64,000 nt of DNA from Pseudoramibacter fermentans (GTDB taxonomy: Bacteria; Bacillota; Clostridia; Eubacteriales; Eubacteriaceae). The stretch covers positions 186,001-250,000 of the forward strand of contig VOGB01000005.1 in NCBI GenBank assembly GCA_009493725.1. Reading direction: 5' to 3'. Under the pieces are notes generated by a model. The model worked only from the letters and a program-made list of their open reading frames with translations, made no database searches and was not told where the DNA came from. Of the stretch, positions 42,763-51,429 are shown one piece after another. Both the position numbers and the translations under genes were made by a program. How positions within the stretch are numbered: the stretch's first letter is position 1; every line of letters starts with the position of its first letter.

Positions 42763-43188
42763 TTATTCGACAATCAGTGTTTCTCTATCGGCTTGATCGC
42801 CTTCGACGTGAAAGCTGTGCAGCACCGGCTGATCGGCGTCCATTAATGAGAGAATCAGGTAGCTGGCCTTGGAGTCGTAGGCCAGACGCTTGTCCTCGTC
42901 TGAAGGACGAGACGGCGTTTCCGGATGGGAATGCCAGTTGCCGAGGGGCACTTCCCCCGCCGCGCGCATCTGTTTGACCGCTGCCAGCTGATCCTTTGGG
43001 GCCATCGAAAAATGCTCGTTGGTGTGGTCGATGTTTTCGACGTTGTAGACGTGAGCGACAGTCTTCACTTTGCCGTCGATGGTGCCGCCCAAAAGGCCGC
43101 AGGCTTCCTCGGGCAGACAGGCCTTTGCGTGCGCAGTCATCGCTTCAAACTGCGCTTTTGTGAGCTTGATCGTGTATTGTTCAGCCAT
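42763..43188 (-). CDS. hcyD: JAMM/MPN metallopeptidase processing the sulfur carrier (HcyD-like)
   Basis: A 141-aa M67-type zinc peptidase. It has the JAMM set: Glu in PEEACGLLGG (about 26-35) and HSHP-x6-S-x2-D (His86, His88, Ser96, Asp99). In Wolinella succinogenes, HcyD removes the residue after Gly-Gly of the carrier HcyS so that it can be adenylated. The carrier here ends GGGR, so removal of Arg is the likely job. The gene is 24 bases downstream of the ThiF-like gene in one operon with MetY and a siroheme reductase. Confidence 0.8.
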   Translation of the reverse strand: MAEQYTIKLTKAQFEAMTAHAKACLPEEACGLLGGTIDGKVKTVAHVYNVENIDHTNEHFSMAPKDQLAAVKQMRAAGEVPLGNWHSHPETPSRPSDEDKRLAYDSKASYLILSLMDADQPVLHSFHVEGDQADRETLIVE

Positions 43189-43212
43189 TATGTCATCTCC
43201 CTCTGCACGCCG

Positions 43213-44034
43213 TTAATTCAGCGGATTCTTCGGGTCGAAATCGCAGGCCGCCTGTTCGTAATCGATGGGCTTTGTGATCGTCGGATGATCGGAGCACACC
43301 GCGCAGTCCGGATCCCGCGGCAGCTTGACCTTTCTGAATTTATTCGTCAACGCGTCGTAGGTGAGCAGCGAGCCGGTGAGCAGTTCGCCCGCTCCGGTTA
43401 AGTACTTCACCGCTTCCATCGCCTGAAGGCTGCCGATGACGCCGACCATTGCGCCGATGACGCCGGCTTCGCGGCAGGTCGGCACTGCGCCCTTTGGTGG
43501 CGGATCCTTGAAGACACAGCGGTAGCACGGCCCTTCCCCGGGCACGTAGGTCATCAGCTGGCCCTGGAAGCGGATAACCCCAGCGTGGCAGAAGGCTGTC
43601 TTCGTCAGCACGCAGGCGTCGTTGATCAAAAACTTCGCCGGGAAATTGTCCGTCCCGTCGATGACGAAATCGTAATCCTTCACGATGTCCATCACGTTGC
43701 CGGAGTACAGATATTCGTGGTAGGTTTTGACTTCGACGTCTGGGTTGATGGCCCGCATCGTTTCCGCGGCGGATTCAACCTTGGGCTTGCCGACGTCGGC
43801 TGTGGTGTGAATGATCTGGCGCTGCAGATTGGACAGATCGACGTTGTCCGCGTCGACGATGCCGATTTTGCCGACCCCTGCCGCAGCCAAATAGACTGCG
43901 ACCGGCGAGCCGAGGCCGCCGGCACCGACGATGAGCACAGAGCCGTTCATCAGCCGCTTCTGGCCCTTGACACCGATCTCCTTCAAAATAATGTGGCGCG
44001 AATAGCGCTCAAGCTGATCGTTTGTAAATGCCAT
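43213..44034 (-). CDS. hcyF: ThiF/MoeB-like adenylyltransferase (HcyF-like)
   Basis: A 273-aa E1-like enzyme. The ATP-binding loop VGAGGLGSPVAVYLA is near residue 36. Asp and Asn of DADNVDLSNLQRQ are near 61-73. A zinc site is formed by CYRC and CAVC, and the conserved Cys of PTCREAGVIG is present. It should adenylate the C-terminal glycine of the ThiS-like carrier for thiocarboxylate formation. Its start overlaps the carrier stop (TAATG), so the two are made together. Confidence 0.85.
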   Translation of the reverse strand: MAFTNDQLERYSRHIILKEIGVKGQKRLMNGSVLIVGAGGLGSPVAVYLAAAGVGKIGIVDADNVDLSNLQRQIIHTTADVGKPKVESAAETMRAINPDVEVKTYHEYLYSGNVMDIVKDYDFVIDGTDNFPAKFLINDACVLTKTAFCHAGVIRFQGQLMTYVPGEGPCYRCVFKDPPPKGAVPTCREAGVIGAMVGVIGSLQAMEAVKYLTGAGELLTGSLLTYDALTNKFRKVKLPRDPDCAVCSDHPTITKPIDYEQAACDFDPKNPLN

Positions 44035-44240
44035 TAACGTCCGCCTCCCATAAAGTACAGAAATTCGACGTTGTCCCCGTCAGCGAGGGTCTTTTCAGCG
44101 AAATCGCCGGAATTGATGAAATCGTCATTGACCGTCACGGTGACGTACTGGGGATTTTCGACGTCCCGTTCTTCGATGAGTTCGGCGACTGTGATGCCGT
44201 CCTTAACCGTTGCTGCTTCGCCTGATACTGTGATTTTCAT
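44034..44240 (-). CDS. hcyS: ThiS-like sulfur-carrier protein (HcyS-like), C-terminus GGGR
   Basis: A 68-aa beta-grasp protein (MKITVSGEAATVKDG, IEERDVENPQYVTVTVN, DGDNVEFLYFMGGGR). ThiS-type carriers end in Gly-Gly, whose carboxylate is converted to thiocarboxylate. Here an Arg follows the glycines, so a processing peptidase is needed, matching the JAMM gene in the operon. It probably donates sulfide to O-acetylhomoserine through MetY. Confidence 0.85.
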   Translation of the reverse strand: MKITVSGEAATVKDGITVAELIEERDVENPQYVTVTVNDDFINSGDFAEKTLADGDNVEFLYFMGGGR

Positions 44241-44258
44241 GTTGTTTCTCCTTTTATC

Positions 44259-44519
44259 TTACGCGTCGTCTTCACCGCGGCGCACGATCAAATCGTAGGT
44301 GCCGTCTTCATTGTCGATGAGCTTTAATATCTGATGGCCTTCTTCTTTGATGCTTCTCGGCACGTTCTGAACCGGTTCGCCGTCGTTCATGTGAATGGCG
44401 ATGAGTTCCCCTGGATCCAGCTCTTCGAGAGCCACCTTAGCCTTGACAAAGGTCACCGGACAAACCACGTCGGTGATGTCCGCGCGGTTTTCAATCTGAT
44501 TGATATCGATGTCTGCCAT
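44259..44519 (-). CDS. TusA/SirA-like sulfur-transfer protein
   Basis: An 86-aa protein with the TusA core: the Cys-Pro motif in DVVCPVTFVKAKVALEELDPGE (Cys at about residue 20) and a C-terminal GHQILKL...YDLIVRR. TusA-family proteins carry persulfide sulfur. In this operon it may relay sulfur between the reductase and the carrier. The start at 44519 has GGAGG 6 bases upstream and is preferred over an ATG 4 codons earlier. Confidence 0.85.
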   Translation of the reverse strand: MADIDINQIENRADITDVVCPVTFVKAKVALEELDPGELIAIHMNDGEPVQNVPRSIKEEGHQILKLIDNEDGTYDLIVRRGEDDA

Positions 44520-44539
44520 GTCTGCCTCCAATCTTGTGC

Positions 44540-45409
44540 TTAAGCTTCTGCGCCGGCGACCGCGTCTGCCAAAATCTGCTGGAGTTCGTCGGTGCCGAGG
44601 CGTTCGAGGGTTCTGCCGAAGCGTTCGCCCTTGTTCGAATGGGTATCAAAATAATCGATGGTCGCGTCCGCTACCCGCATCAGCGTCGCTTCGTCTTTAA
44701 TTAACGGCGTCAGCTCTTTGCCGCTGATGATGTGGTTGCCGAAAGTCCCGCCGATAAAGACGCGGAACGCGCTCTTGCCTTCCCAGGCGCCGGTCGGGCA
44801 GGACTTGACGCATCTGCCGCAGTGGCTGCATTTGTCCGCGTCAAAAATCAGCTTGCCGTCTTCAAAGGTAATGGCCCCTTCCCGGCAGACCTTCGCGCAG
44901 ACGCCGCAGTCGATGCATTGGTTTTCGTCGTAGCTGACGTCGTAAGCGCCCTTGACGCCGAAGTCATTTTCTTCCATCTTCAGGCAGTTGTTAATACAGC
45001 CCGTGACACCGAACTTGAATTTACACGGCAGCTCTCTGCCGAAATAACGGGCGTCGAGCTTCCGAGCGATGTCCAGCGCATCGATACAGCCGGAGGGGCA
45101 GCAGCGCCCGCCTTGGCAGGCGGTCACCGTGCGCACGCGGGGGCCGCATACCCCAGGTTCGACACCGCCTTCAGCCAAAGCTGCCTTGACCGCGTCGATG
45201 TCTTCAAGCTTGATAAACGGGATTTCAATCCCCTGACGGGCCGTCAAATGCACGTACCCGTGTCCGTATTGATCCGCAACCTTTTTGATCGCGACCAGCT
45301 GTTCCGTCGTGATCGTCCCGCCGACACAGCGAAGTCTCAGCGAAAAGGTGTTTTTCTGTTTCTGCCGCATAAATCCGCCGGCCTTTAAGGCCGCATAATC
45401 TACTGCCAT
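44540..45409 (-). CDS. Siroheme/Fe-S sulfite (or nitrite) reductase, ferredoxin-fused
   Basis: A 289-aa protein. The N-terminal half-domain includes VHLTARQGIEIPFI (about 53-66). The siroheme-[4Fe-4S] ligands are Cys98-x5-Cys104 and Cys138-x3-Cys142 (GCINNC). Two ferredoxin motifs are inserted at Cys165/168/171/175 and Cys194/197/200/204. The architecture resembles AsrC-type anaerobic sulfite reductases. In this sulfur operon reduction of sulfite to sulfide for methionine synthesis is the likely role; nitrite reduction cannot be excluded. AGAAGGAG precedes the start at 45409. Confidence 0.85.
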   Translation of the reverse strand: MAVDYAALKAGGFMRQKQKNTFSLRLRCVGGTITTEQLVAIKKVADQYGHGYVHLTARQGIEIPFIKLEDIDAVKAALAEGGVEPGVCGPRVRTVTACQGGRCCPSGCIDALDIARKLDARYFGRELPCKFKFGVTGCINNCLKMEENDFGVKGAYDVSYDENQCIDCGVCAKVCREGAITFEDGKLIFDADKCSHCGRCVKSCPTGAWEGKSAFRVFIGGTFGNHIISGKELTPLIKDEATLMRVADATIDYFDTHSNKGERFGRTLERLGTDELQQILADAVAGAEA

Positions 45410-45498
45410 TTTATTCTCCTTCTTTGTATGTGGATGATACAAAAATTACCGTTATCACAATGATAGTGCTTTTTGTCTCATCCGTCTTTTCCAAAACG

Positions 45499-46749
45499 TT
45501 ATTTTAACGTGTCCAGTGCCTGTTTAAAATCCGCGATGATATCGTCAGCCTCTTCTAAGCCGACGGACACGCGGACCGTATCCTCGAAAACGCCCGCCGC
45601 TTCCTGTGTGGCCACGTCGGAGTGGATGAAAATCGTCGAGGCCGGGTGCAGGACCAGAGTCTTCGTATCGCCGATATTCGGCAGATTGAGGGCCAGTTTC
45701 AGATGATCGATCAAATCAAAAGCCCGCGCCTTGGAGCCGACGCGGATCGTCAGGATGCCCCCTGCCTGACCGCCTGCAAATTGGGCGGTTCGGCTGTGCC
45801 ATGGGCTCGACTTAAGCCCCGGATAATTGACCGCCTGCACCGCCTCACTGGTTTCGAGGAAAGCCGCCAGCGCCTTGGCATTGCTGCAGATCTGCTTCAT
45901 CCTGAGAGGCAGCGTTTCAAGGCCGCTTAAATTCAGCCAGGCGTGCACCGGGGCGAGACAAGCGCCGATATTCTGCCAGGTGCTGTTTCTCAGCTTCGCG
46001 GTGAAAGCCGCAGGGCCGAACCTTTTACAGGGCAGCACCTCGTCGAATTTCCCCGATTTTCTCCAGGGGAACCGGCCGCCGTCAACAATGACGCCGGAAA
46101 TGGCGGTGCCGTTGCCGTTGATGTATTTCGACGACGAATGGATCACGATGTCCGCCCCGAAGGCGATGGGCCGCATCAGCGAAGGTGTCACCGCCGTCGC
46201 GTCGACGATCAGCGGGATGTCCGCATTGTGGGCTGTTTCCGCCAGCGCCGCAACGTCCACCACCTCAAGCTTTGGATTAGAAATGATTTCCGTAAAGACG
46301 AATCGCGTGGTGGCGTCGATCGCCGCCGCGACGTTGTCCGCCGAGAAATCCTCGACGAGCCGTGTCGTGATGCCGAAGGCTTCCAGCTCCTTCAGCCAGC
46401 TGAGTGTCCCACCGTAAAGACCGGCCGGCGCGACAATGCTGTCACCGCTTTTTAACAAGGTCAAAAAACAGCAGGCAATCGCCGCTGAACCCGACGCGCA
46501 GGCTGTGGCCGACAGGCCGCCTTCCAGTCTGGCCATTTGATTTTCAAAGGCATTGACCGTCGGATTGCCCACCCGGCTATAGGCGTAGCCGGGTTTTTGA
46601 TTCTTAAAGATCTGCTCCAGCTCTGCCGCCGTCGAATGGGAAAACGCGGAGGTTTGGTAAACCGGCATCATGGACGCGCCCATCATGTCTGTCTGGTTTC
46701 TCGGGTGCACGTACGCCGTCGACGATGGGGTTGTTTGTTCATTTTTCAT
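45499..46749 (-). CDS. metY: O-acetylhomoserine sulfhydrylase (MetY-like, Cys/Met metabolism PLP enzyme)
   Basis: A 416-aa PLP enzyme with the family motif GYAYSRVGNPTVNAFE (about 53-68), Asp of VDATAVTPSLM and the PLP lysine in HSSSKYINGNG (about 197-207). It should form homocysteine from O-acetylhomoserine and sulfide or a protein thiocarboxylate. The start at 46749 has AAAAGGAG upstream. It is the first gene of the sulfur run, with an 89-base gap before the reductase gene. Confidence 0.9.
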   Translation of the reverse strand: MKNEQTTPSSTAYVHPRNQTDMMGASMMPVYQTSAFSHSTAAELEQIFKNQKPGYAYSRVGNPTVNAFENQMARLEGGLSATACASGSAAIACCFLTLLKSGDSIVAPAGLYGGTLSWLKELEAFGITTRLVEDFSADNVAAAIDATTRFVFTEIISNPKLEVVDVAALAETAHNADIPLIVDATAVTPSLMRPIAFGADIVIHSSSKYINGNGTAISGVIVDGGRFPWRKSGKFDEVLPCKRFGPAAFTAKLRNSTWQNIGACLAPVHAWLNLSGLETLPLRMKQICSNAKALAAFLETSEAVQAVNYPGLKSSPWHSRTAQFAGGQAGGILTIRVGSKARAFDLIDHLKLALNLPNIGDTKTLVLHPASTIFIHSDVATQEAAGVFEDTVRVSVGLEEADDIIADFKQALDTLK

Positions 46750-46816
46750 ACCGGCTACTCCTTTTCTGATCAAAATCATTTATTACTTATTTAATTACTA
46801 TTTTTAATATGTATTG

Positions 46817-46845
46817 ATTGTAAGCTTTTCTACGGTTTCTGTCAA
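46817..46845 (-). promoter_or_regulatory. metY promoter
   Basis: Minus strand TTGACA (46845-46840), a 17-base spacer, and TACAAT (46822-46817). The following leader of about 60 bases is very AT-rich and has no SAM-riboswitch-like structure. Confidence 0.82.
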
Positions 46846-46922
46846 TTCCACCGGTTCTAGTATTTCTTGATGTGTCATTATAAAAAAAATTTATAACCAG
46901 CCTCACCGCAAATCCGCGCAAT

Positions 46923-46963
46923 AAAAAACCTCTGCCGATTGAAAAATTCAAATCGACAGAGGT
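46923..46963 (-). terminator. ilvC terminator
   Basis: Minus-strand ACCTCTGTCGATTTGAA/TTCAATCGGCAGAGGT stem (mostly paired) followed by six Ts. Confidence 0.88.
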
Positions 46964-46984
46964 GATTTCGACTGAAAGGATCAA

Positions 46985-48004
46985 TTAGTTGTTGATCAGT
47001 TTGTCGTCGTCGCTCCAGCTGTAGAGTTTGCGGATTTCTTCGCCAACCTTTTCTGAAGGATGATTTAATGCTTTCTTGCGCATTGCCTGGAAGTGAACCT
47101 GGTTGCCAGCGCTCATTTCAAGCAGGAAGTCTTTTGCGAAGGTGCCGTCCTGGATGTCTTTCAGGATGTCGCGCATCGCCTGTCTGGTCTGTTCAGTAAC
47201 GATCTTCGGACCAGAAATGTAGTCGCCGTATTCAGCGGTGTTGGAAATGGAGTAGCGCATGCCCTTGAAGCCTGACTGATAGATCAAGTCGACAATCAGT
47301 TTCATTTCGTGGATGGCTTCGAAGTAAGCATTTCTCGGGTCGTAACCAGCTTCGCAGAGGGTATCAAAACCAGCCTGCATTAAAGCGACAACGCCGCCGC
47401 AGAGAACAGCCTGTTCACCGAAGAGGTCGGTTTCTGTTTCGGTCTTGAAGGTCGTTTCGAGGATACCAGCTCTTGCAGCGCCGAGGCCAGCACCATAAGC
47501 CAGTGCCAGATCCAGAGCTTTGCCGGTTGCGTCCTGTTCAACAGCGACCAGGCACGGTGTACCTTTGCCAGCGACAAATTCGCTTCTAACAGTATGGCCA
47601 GGAGCCTTCGGTGCGATCATGGTGACGTCGACATCTTCCGGCGGAACGATCGTGCCAAAGTGAATGTTGAAGCCGTGGGCAAACATCAGCATGTTCCCTG
47701 CTTCCAGGTTCGGTGCAATGCTTTCTTTGTAAAGATCAGCTTGCTTTTCATCGTTGATCAGGATCATGATGATATCAGCCTGTTTTGCTGCTTCTGCAGA
47801 GGTGAATACTTCGAAGCCTTCATCTTCTGCTTTCTTCCAGGATTTGCTGCCTTCGTACAAACCGACGATGACATCGCAGCCTGAATCTTTCAAGTTCTTT
47901 GCATGGGCATGGCCCTGTGAACCGTAACCGATGACTGCGATCTTTTTGCCTTTGAGCAGTGACAGATCACAATCTTGTTCATAAAACATTCTTGCTTCAG
48001 CCAT
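46985..48004 (-). CDS. ilvC: Ketol-acid reductoisomerase (class I)
   Basis: A 339-aa enzyme of branched-chain amino acid synthesis. It has the dinucleotide motif GYGSQGHAHAKNL (about 25-37), the Mg-binding helix residues around AVLCGGV and ELYF-like EAIHEMKLI, and class I length. The start at 48004 has AAAGGAG upstream. It stands alone, with no other ilv or leu genes near. The promoter is flanked by TTGTATAC-type palindromes. Confidence 0.96.
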   Translation of the reverse strand: MAEARMFYEQDCDLSLLKGKKIAVIGYGSQGHAHAKNLKDSGCDVIVGLYEGSKSWKKAEDEGFEVFTSAEAAKQADIIMILINDEKQADLYKESIAPNLEAGNMLMFAHGFNIHFGTIVPPEDVDVTMIAPKAPGHTVRSEFVAGKGTPCLVAVEQDATGKALDLALAYGAGLGAARAGILETTFKTETETDLFGEQAVLCGGVVALMQAGFDTLCEAGYDPRNAYFEAIHEMKLIVDLIYQSGFKGMRYSISNTAEYGDYISGPKIVTEQTRQAMRDILKDIQDGTFAKDFLLEMSAGNQVHFQAMRKKALNHPSEKVGEEIRKLYSWSDDDKLINN

Positions 48005-48035
48005 TTTATGATTCTCCTTTTGATCTAATTTGCAT

Positions 48036-48047
48036 ATTGTATACGAT
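48036..48047 (-). promoter_or_regulatory. Candidate operator in the ilvC leader
   Basis: ATTGTATACGAT, an imperfect palindrome matching the site at 48140-48149; it lies between promoter and start codon. Confidence 0.45.
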
Positions 48048-48088
48048 CTTTTGTTTCGCATTCAATACACTTGTTGAAAACACTTATC

Positions 48089-48117
48089 ATTCTAATGACA
48101 AATTTTGCCCTTGTCAA
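48089..48117 (-). promoter_or_regulatory. ilvC promoter
   Basis: Minus strand TTGACA (48117-48112), a 17-base spacer, and TAGAAT (48094-48089). Confidence 0.82.
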
Positions 48118-48139
48118 GGCTTTTATCGCGTTTTTATTT

Positions 48140-48149
48140 TTGTATACAA
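48140..48149. promoter_or_regulatory. Candidate operator upstream of the ilvC promoter
   Basis: Perfect palindrome TTGTATACAA, about 22 bases upstream of the -35. Confidence 0.45.
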
Positions 48150-48174
48150 TTACAAATTTTCACCGCTTTCGCAC

Positions 48175-48202
48175 AAAAAAGAGCCGGTCAACAGACCGGC
48201 TC
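48175..48202 (-). terminator. Terminator of the purine permease gene
   Basis: Minus-strand GAGCCGGTC/GACCGGCTC with a 4-base loop and six Ts. Confidence 0.92.
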
Positions 48203-48212
48203 GCATTTGCCC

Positions 48213-49577
48213 TTAGAGGAAAATATACTTGAGAATGAACAGAATCGACACGACGACCATCGTGATCGAGATCTTTTCCTTCTTGCCGGTCAGCAGATTG
48301 ATCAGCGTGTAGGAAATGAAGCCGATGCCGATCCCTTCGGAGATGCTGTAGGTCAGCGGCATGAAGGCCAGGCAGAGGAATGCCGGGATGCCTTCGGTCG
48401 GATCGAAGAAGTCGATCTGGACGACGTTCTGAATCATTAAGAAACCGACGATGATCAAAGCCGGCGCCGTCGCGAAGGACGGAATGGCCAGGAAGATCGG
48501 CGAGAAGAACAGCGCCACCAGGAATAACAGGGCGACGATAATGCCCGGCAGACCTGAACGGCCGCCTTCTGAAATCCCGAGGGAGCTTTCGACAAAGGTC
48601 GTAACGGTAGACGTCCCGAAGCAGGCCCCGATCGTGGTGCCGATGGCGTCAGCGAGGAGGGCGCCCTTGATGCGCGGTAATTTTCCGTTTTCGTCGATAT
48701 AGCCGGCCTTAACCGCGCAGCCGGTCAGCGTGCCCAGCGTATCGAACAAATCGACAAACAGGAACGCGAAGATGACCGTCAAAAACTCGAATGAGAAGCT
48801 CTTCGGCAGCTGCATTTTCATAAACGTCGGCGCCATCGACGCGATGGTAATACCGCCAGAAAAATCCGGGATCAGCGAATACAGCCCGAGCTTCGGCGTC
48901 GGCACGTAGAAGCCCAGCAGCTGGCAGACGATACCAGCGGCCCAGGTCGCCAGAATGCCGAGCAGCACACTGCCCCGTACGCCCTTGACGAGCAGGATGC
49001 CGGTGAAAATCGTCCCGAACAGCGCCAGCGCGACCGTCAGGCCGAGAGTTGCGTTCGTCGCGGTGCTCCATTTGAACATCGTGACCAGCGTCGAATCGTC
49101 ATTGACGACGATATTGGCGCCCTTTAGGCCGACCAGCGCGATGAACAGCCCGATCCCAGCGGATATCGAGAGCCGCAGGCTCTTGGGGATCGCATTGAAA
49201 ATCGCTTCGCGAACGTTGGTCAAGCTCAGCACGATGAAGATGATCCCTTCGACGAAGACCGCGGCCAAGGCGACCTGCCAGCTGTAGCCCATCTTGATGC
49301 AGACCGTGTAGGCGAAATACGCGTTGAGCCCCATGCCTGGTGCCAGGGCGAAGGGGTAATTGGTCAACAGCGCCATGATCAGCGTCGCGACCGCAGAGGA
49401 AATAGCCGTCGCCGTGAAAACCGCGCCCTTGTCCATCCCTGTTGCGGCCAACAGAGACGGGTTCACCGCGAGAATATAGGCCATGCCCATGAACGTCGTG
49501 AACCCTGCTGTGACTTCAGTCCGCAAGTTTGTGCCGTACTCGTCGAAATGAAACCACTTTGCCAGTTTTTCTTTCAT
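48213..49577 (-). CDS. NCS2 family purine permease (AzgA/PbuG-like)
   Basis: A 454-aa protein with about 12-14 membrane helices. The AzgA-like branch is recognised by the start EYGTNLRTEVTAGFTTFMGMAYILAVNP, ALAPGMGLNAYFAY, and FLFVDLFDTLGTLTG, with GTSTVTTFVESS further on. Likely substrates are adenine, guanine or hypoxanthine with proton symport. The start at 49577 has AAAGGA upstream. No purine riboswitch is seen in its leader. Confidence 0.92.
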   Translation of the reverse strand: MKEKLAKWFHFDEYGTNLRTEVTAGFTTFMGMAYILAVNPSLLAATGMDKGAVFTATAISSAVATLIMALLTNYPFALAPGMGLNAYFAYTVCIKMGYSWQVALAAVFVEGIIFIVLSLTNVREAIFNAIPKSLRLSISAGIGLFIALVGLKGANIVVNDDSTLVTMFKWSTATNATLGLTVALALFGTIFTGILLVKGVRGSVLLGILATWAAGIVCQLLGFYVPTPKLGLYSLIPDFSGGITIASMAPTFMKMQLPKSFSFEFLTVIFAFLFVDLFDTLGTLTGCAVKAGYIDENGKLPRIKGALLADAIGTTIGACFGTSTVTTFVESSLGISEGGRSGLPGIIVALLFLVALFFSPIFLAIPSFATAPALIIVGFLMIQNVVQIDFFDPTEGIPAFLCLAFMPLTYSISEGIGIGFISYTLINLLTGKKEKISITMVVVSILFILKYIFL

Positions 49578-49665
49578 TGATGATTCCTTTCCACAGATTG
49601 CTCTGTTGTACATAAATATAAAACCATTAAGACAGTATTAAGATTATCAGAACAATCCGGAAATT

Positions 49666-51234
49666 TCAAGCTTTATCGAAGATTTCTCTCTGACGATAAA
49701 GGGTAGTGGTTTCGCGGTGCTTTTTTTCAATCGGCTTTCTGATTTTAAGATGGCTGTGATACTCCGGATAGGCCTGATCCCCCGGCATCGGCGGCGTGTC
49801 GTAAAAGGGCACGAAGCCCGCTTCGATCTGGCCGATCCCCATATACCGAGCCTTGAAATCCTTCAAAAGCGTCCAGAAATCGCGACGCAGCAAGAAGATC
49901 GAAAGCAGGTTGGCAAAAACTGGAATCGCCAGCGTGATGTCCACAATGGCCCAGAACAGATCGGGGCCGTTGCCCGTCAGCACAATCGATGAGACGATCA
50001 CAATATTGGGCAGCGGGAACAAAAAGCGGAAGACACTGATGACCCGATCCCGCGCTTTGGGCCAGCGCCGCATAAAGTGCTGAATAATCGACAGATAGTA
50101 CGAAAACCAGCCAGAAGTCGTGGTCAGCCCGAAGAAAAACATCATGACGCCGATAAAGACGACACCGATTTGGCCGTAGCTCTGTCTGAATGCGGCAATT
50201 GCCAGACTCGCGCCCATCGTTCCCGAATTCCAGACCCCTGAGCAGAGCACCGAAAGGGCGGTCACGGTGCAGATGATCATCGTGTCGACAAAAACTTCCG
50301 CCGAACCCCAAAGTCCCTGCGCGACCGGATGGGGCGTATCGGCTGAGCCGTGAATCAGCGGCGACGAGCCCTGCCCCGCTTCGTTGGAATTGATGGAGCG
50401 CGCCAGTCCCGTTCGGACGGTAACCGCCACCGACGCCCCGACGAATCCGCCGCTCGCGGCTGTCGGCGTAAAGGCCGATTTGAAAATCATCGCAAAAACC
50501 ACAGGCACTCGGCCGATGTTCAGCGCGATGATGCCGACGCCGCCCAGCAGATAGGCGACGCACATAAAAGGCACTGCTCGGGAAGCAAATTTCGCGATGC
50601 GCGGCACCCCTCTATAAATGATATAAAAGAGCAGCGCCGAATAGATTAACGTGAAGACGATCATGTTCATCCCGAAGCAGGTGTTCAAGGATTCGGCGAT
50701 GGAATAGGCTTGAGAGCCGCCTAAAAACTGCAGGATAAAGCCGATTCCGAATAAAAAGGCCAGAATCCAGCCGGAACGGTGTCCCCGCTTTTTCACCAGC
50801 CCTTTTTCGAGGAAATACGTCGTGCCGCCGTAAAATTCGCCTTTGTCGTTTCGACTCCGATAATAGCAGCTGAGGGAGGTTTCGACGCATTTGACGATCA
50901 TGCCGAAAAAGGCCCAGACCCAAATCCAGAACACCGCACCCGGGCCGCCGGTCGCAATCGCGGTGGCCACGCCGGCAATATTGCCGTTGCCGACCGTCCC
51001 GCCGATGGCGATGCAGGCCGCCTCGAAGGACGAAATGTGCCGGTCGCTGCCTTCATCCTGCCCCTTTTTCCGAATCGAACGGCCCAGGGTCCGCTTCAAA
51101 ATATACGGCAGATGGGCGATCGTGAAGCCCTTGCTTCGAACAAAGAAATACCCGCCAATGGCGATAATAAAAATCATAAAAGGCAAGCCCCAAAGCAGAC
51201 TGTCGAGGGCTTGAACTTGTTTGAGGTAGTGCAA
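49666..51234 (-). CDS. Alanine/glycine:Na+ symporter (AGCS family)
   Basis: A 522-aa membrane protein. AGCS hallmarks are GGTVGNGNIAGVATAIATGGPGAVFW near the N-terminus, the FYGGTTYFLEKG segment, and NEAGQGSSPLIHGSADTPHPVAQG. The TTG at 51234 is the likely start because AGAAGGAG lies 7 bases upstream; a longer frame has no such site. It probably imports alanine or glycine with sodium. The C-terminal 60 residues are a cytoplasmic extension. Confidence 0.9.
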   Translation of the reverse strand: MHYLKQVQALDSLLWGLPFMIFIIAIGGYFFVRSKGFTIAHLPYILKRTLGRSIRKKGQDEGSDRHISSFEAACIAIGGTVGNGNIAGVATAIATGGPGAVFWIWVWAFFGMIVKCVETSLSCYYRSRNDKGEFYGGTTYFLEKGLVKKRGHRSGWILAFLFGIGFILQFLGGSQAYSIAESLNTCFGMNMIVFTLIYSALLFYIIYRGVPRIAKFASRAVPFMCVAYLLGGVGIIALNIGRVPVVFAMIFKSAFTPTAASGGFVGASVAVTVRTGLARSINSNEAGQGSSPLIHGSADTPHPVAQGLWGSAEVFVDTMIICTVTALSVLCSGVWNSGTMGASLAIAAFRQSYGQIGVVFIGVMMFFFGLTTTSGWFSYYLSIIQHFMRRWPKARDRVISVFRFLFPLPNIVIVSSIVLTGNGPDLFWAIVDITLAIPVFANLLSIFLLRRDFWTLLKDFKARYMGIGQIEAGFVPFYDTPPMPGDQAYPEYHSHLKIRKPIEKKHRETTTLYRQREIFDKA

Positions 51235-51366
51235 ACTTCCGCTCCTTCTTCTTGTGATTTTACTAAAATAGCGGATTGATCCCTTTTTGAACAGAATCAA
51301 TTTGACGCATTTGTGCGTTTCCGAACATTAGCGGCCATTTGTTCGATTTTTCGATATTTTGATAAT

Positions 51367-51404
51367 AAAAAAACAGCGAAGCGGATCTCTTTTCGTTTCG
51401 CTGT
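51367..51404 (-). terminator. Terminator of the pot operon
   Basis: Minus-strand ACAGCGAA/TTCGCTGT stem followed by seven Ts, 26 bases after potC. Confidence 0.82.
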
Positions 51405-51429
51405 CTATCAAACTAAAAAATTTATAACT

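Noticed and set aside
46750..46840. Possible SAM riboswitch or T-box before metY
   Set aside because: The region between promoter and start is only about 60 bases, AT-rich and unstructured.
49578..49660. Possible purine riboswitch before the NCS2 permease gene
   Set aside because: The leader is short and lacks the conserved junction and loop sequences of the purine aptamer.
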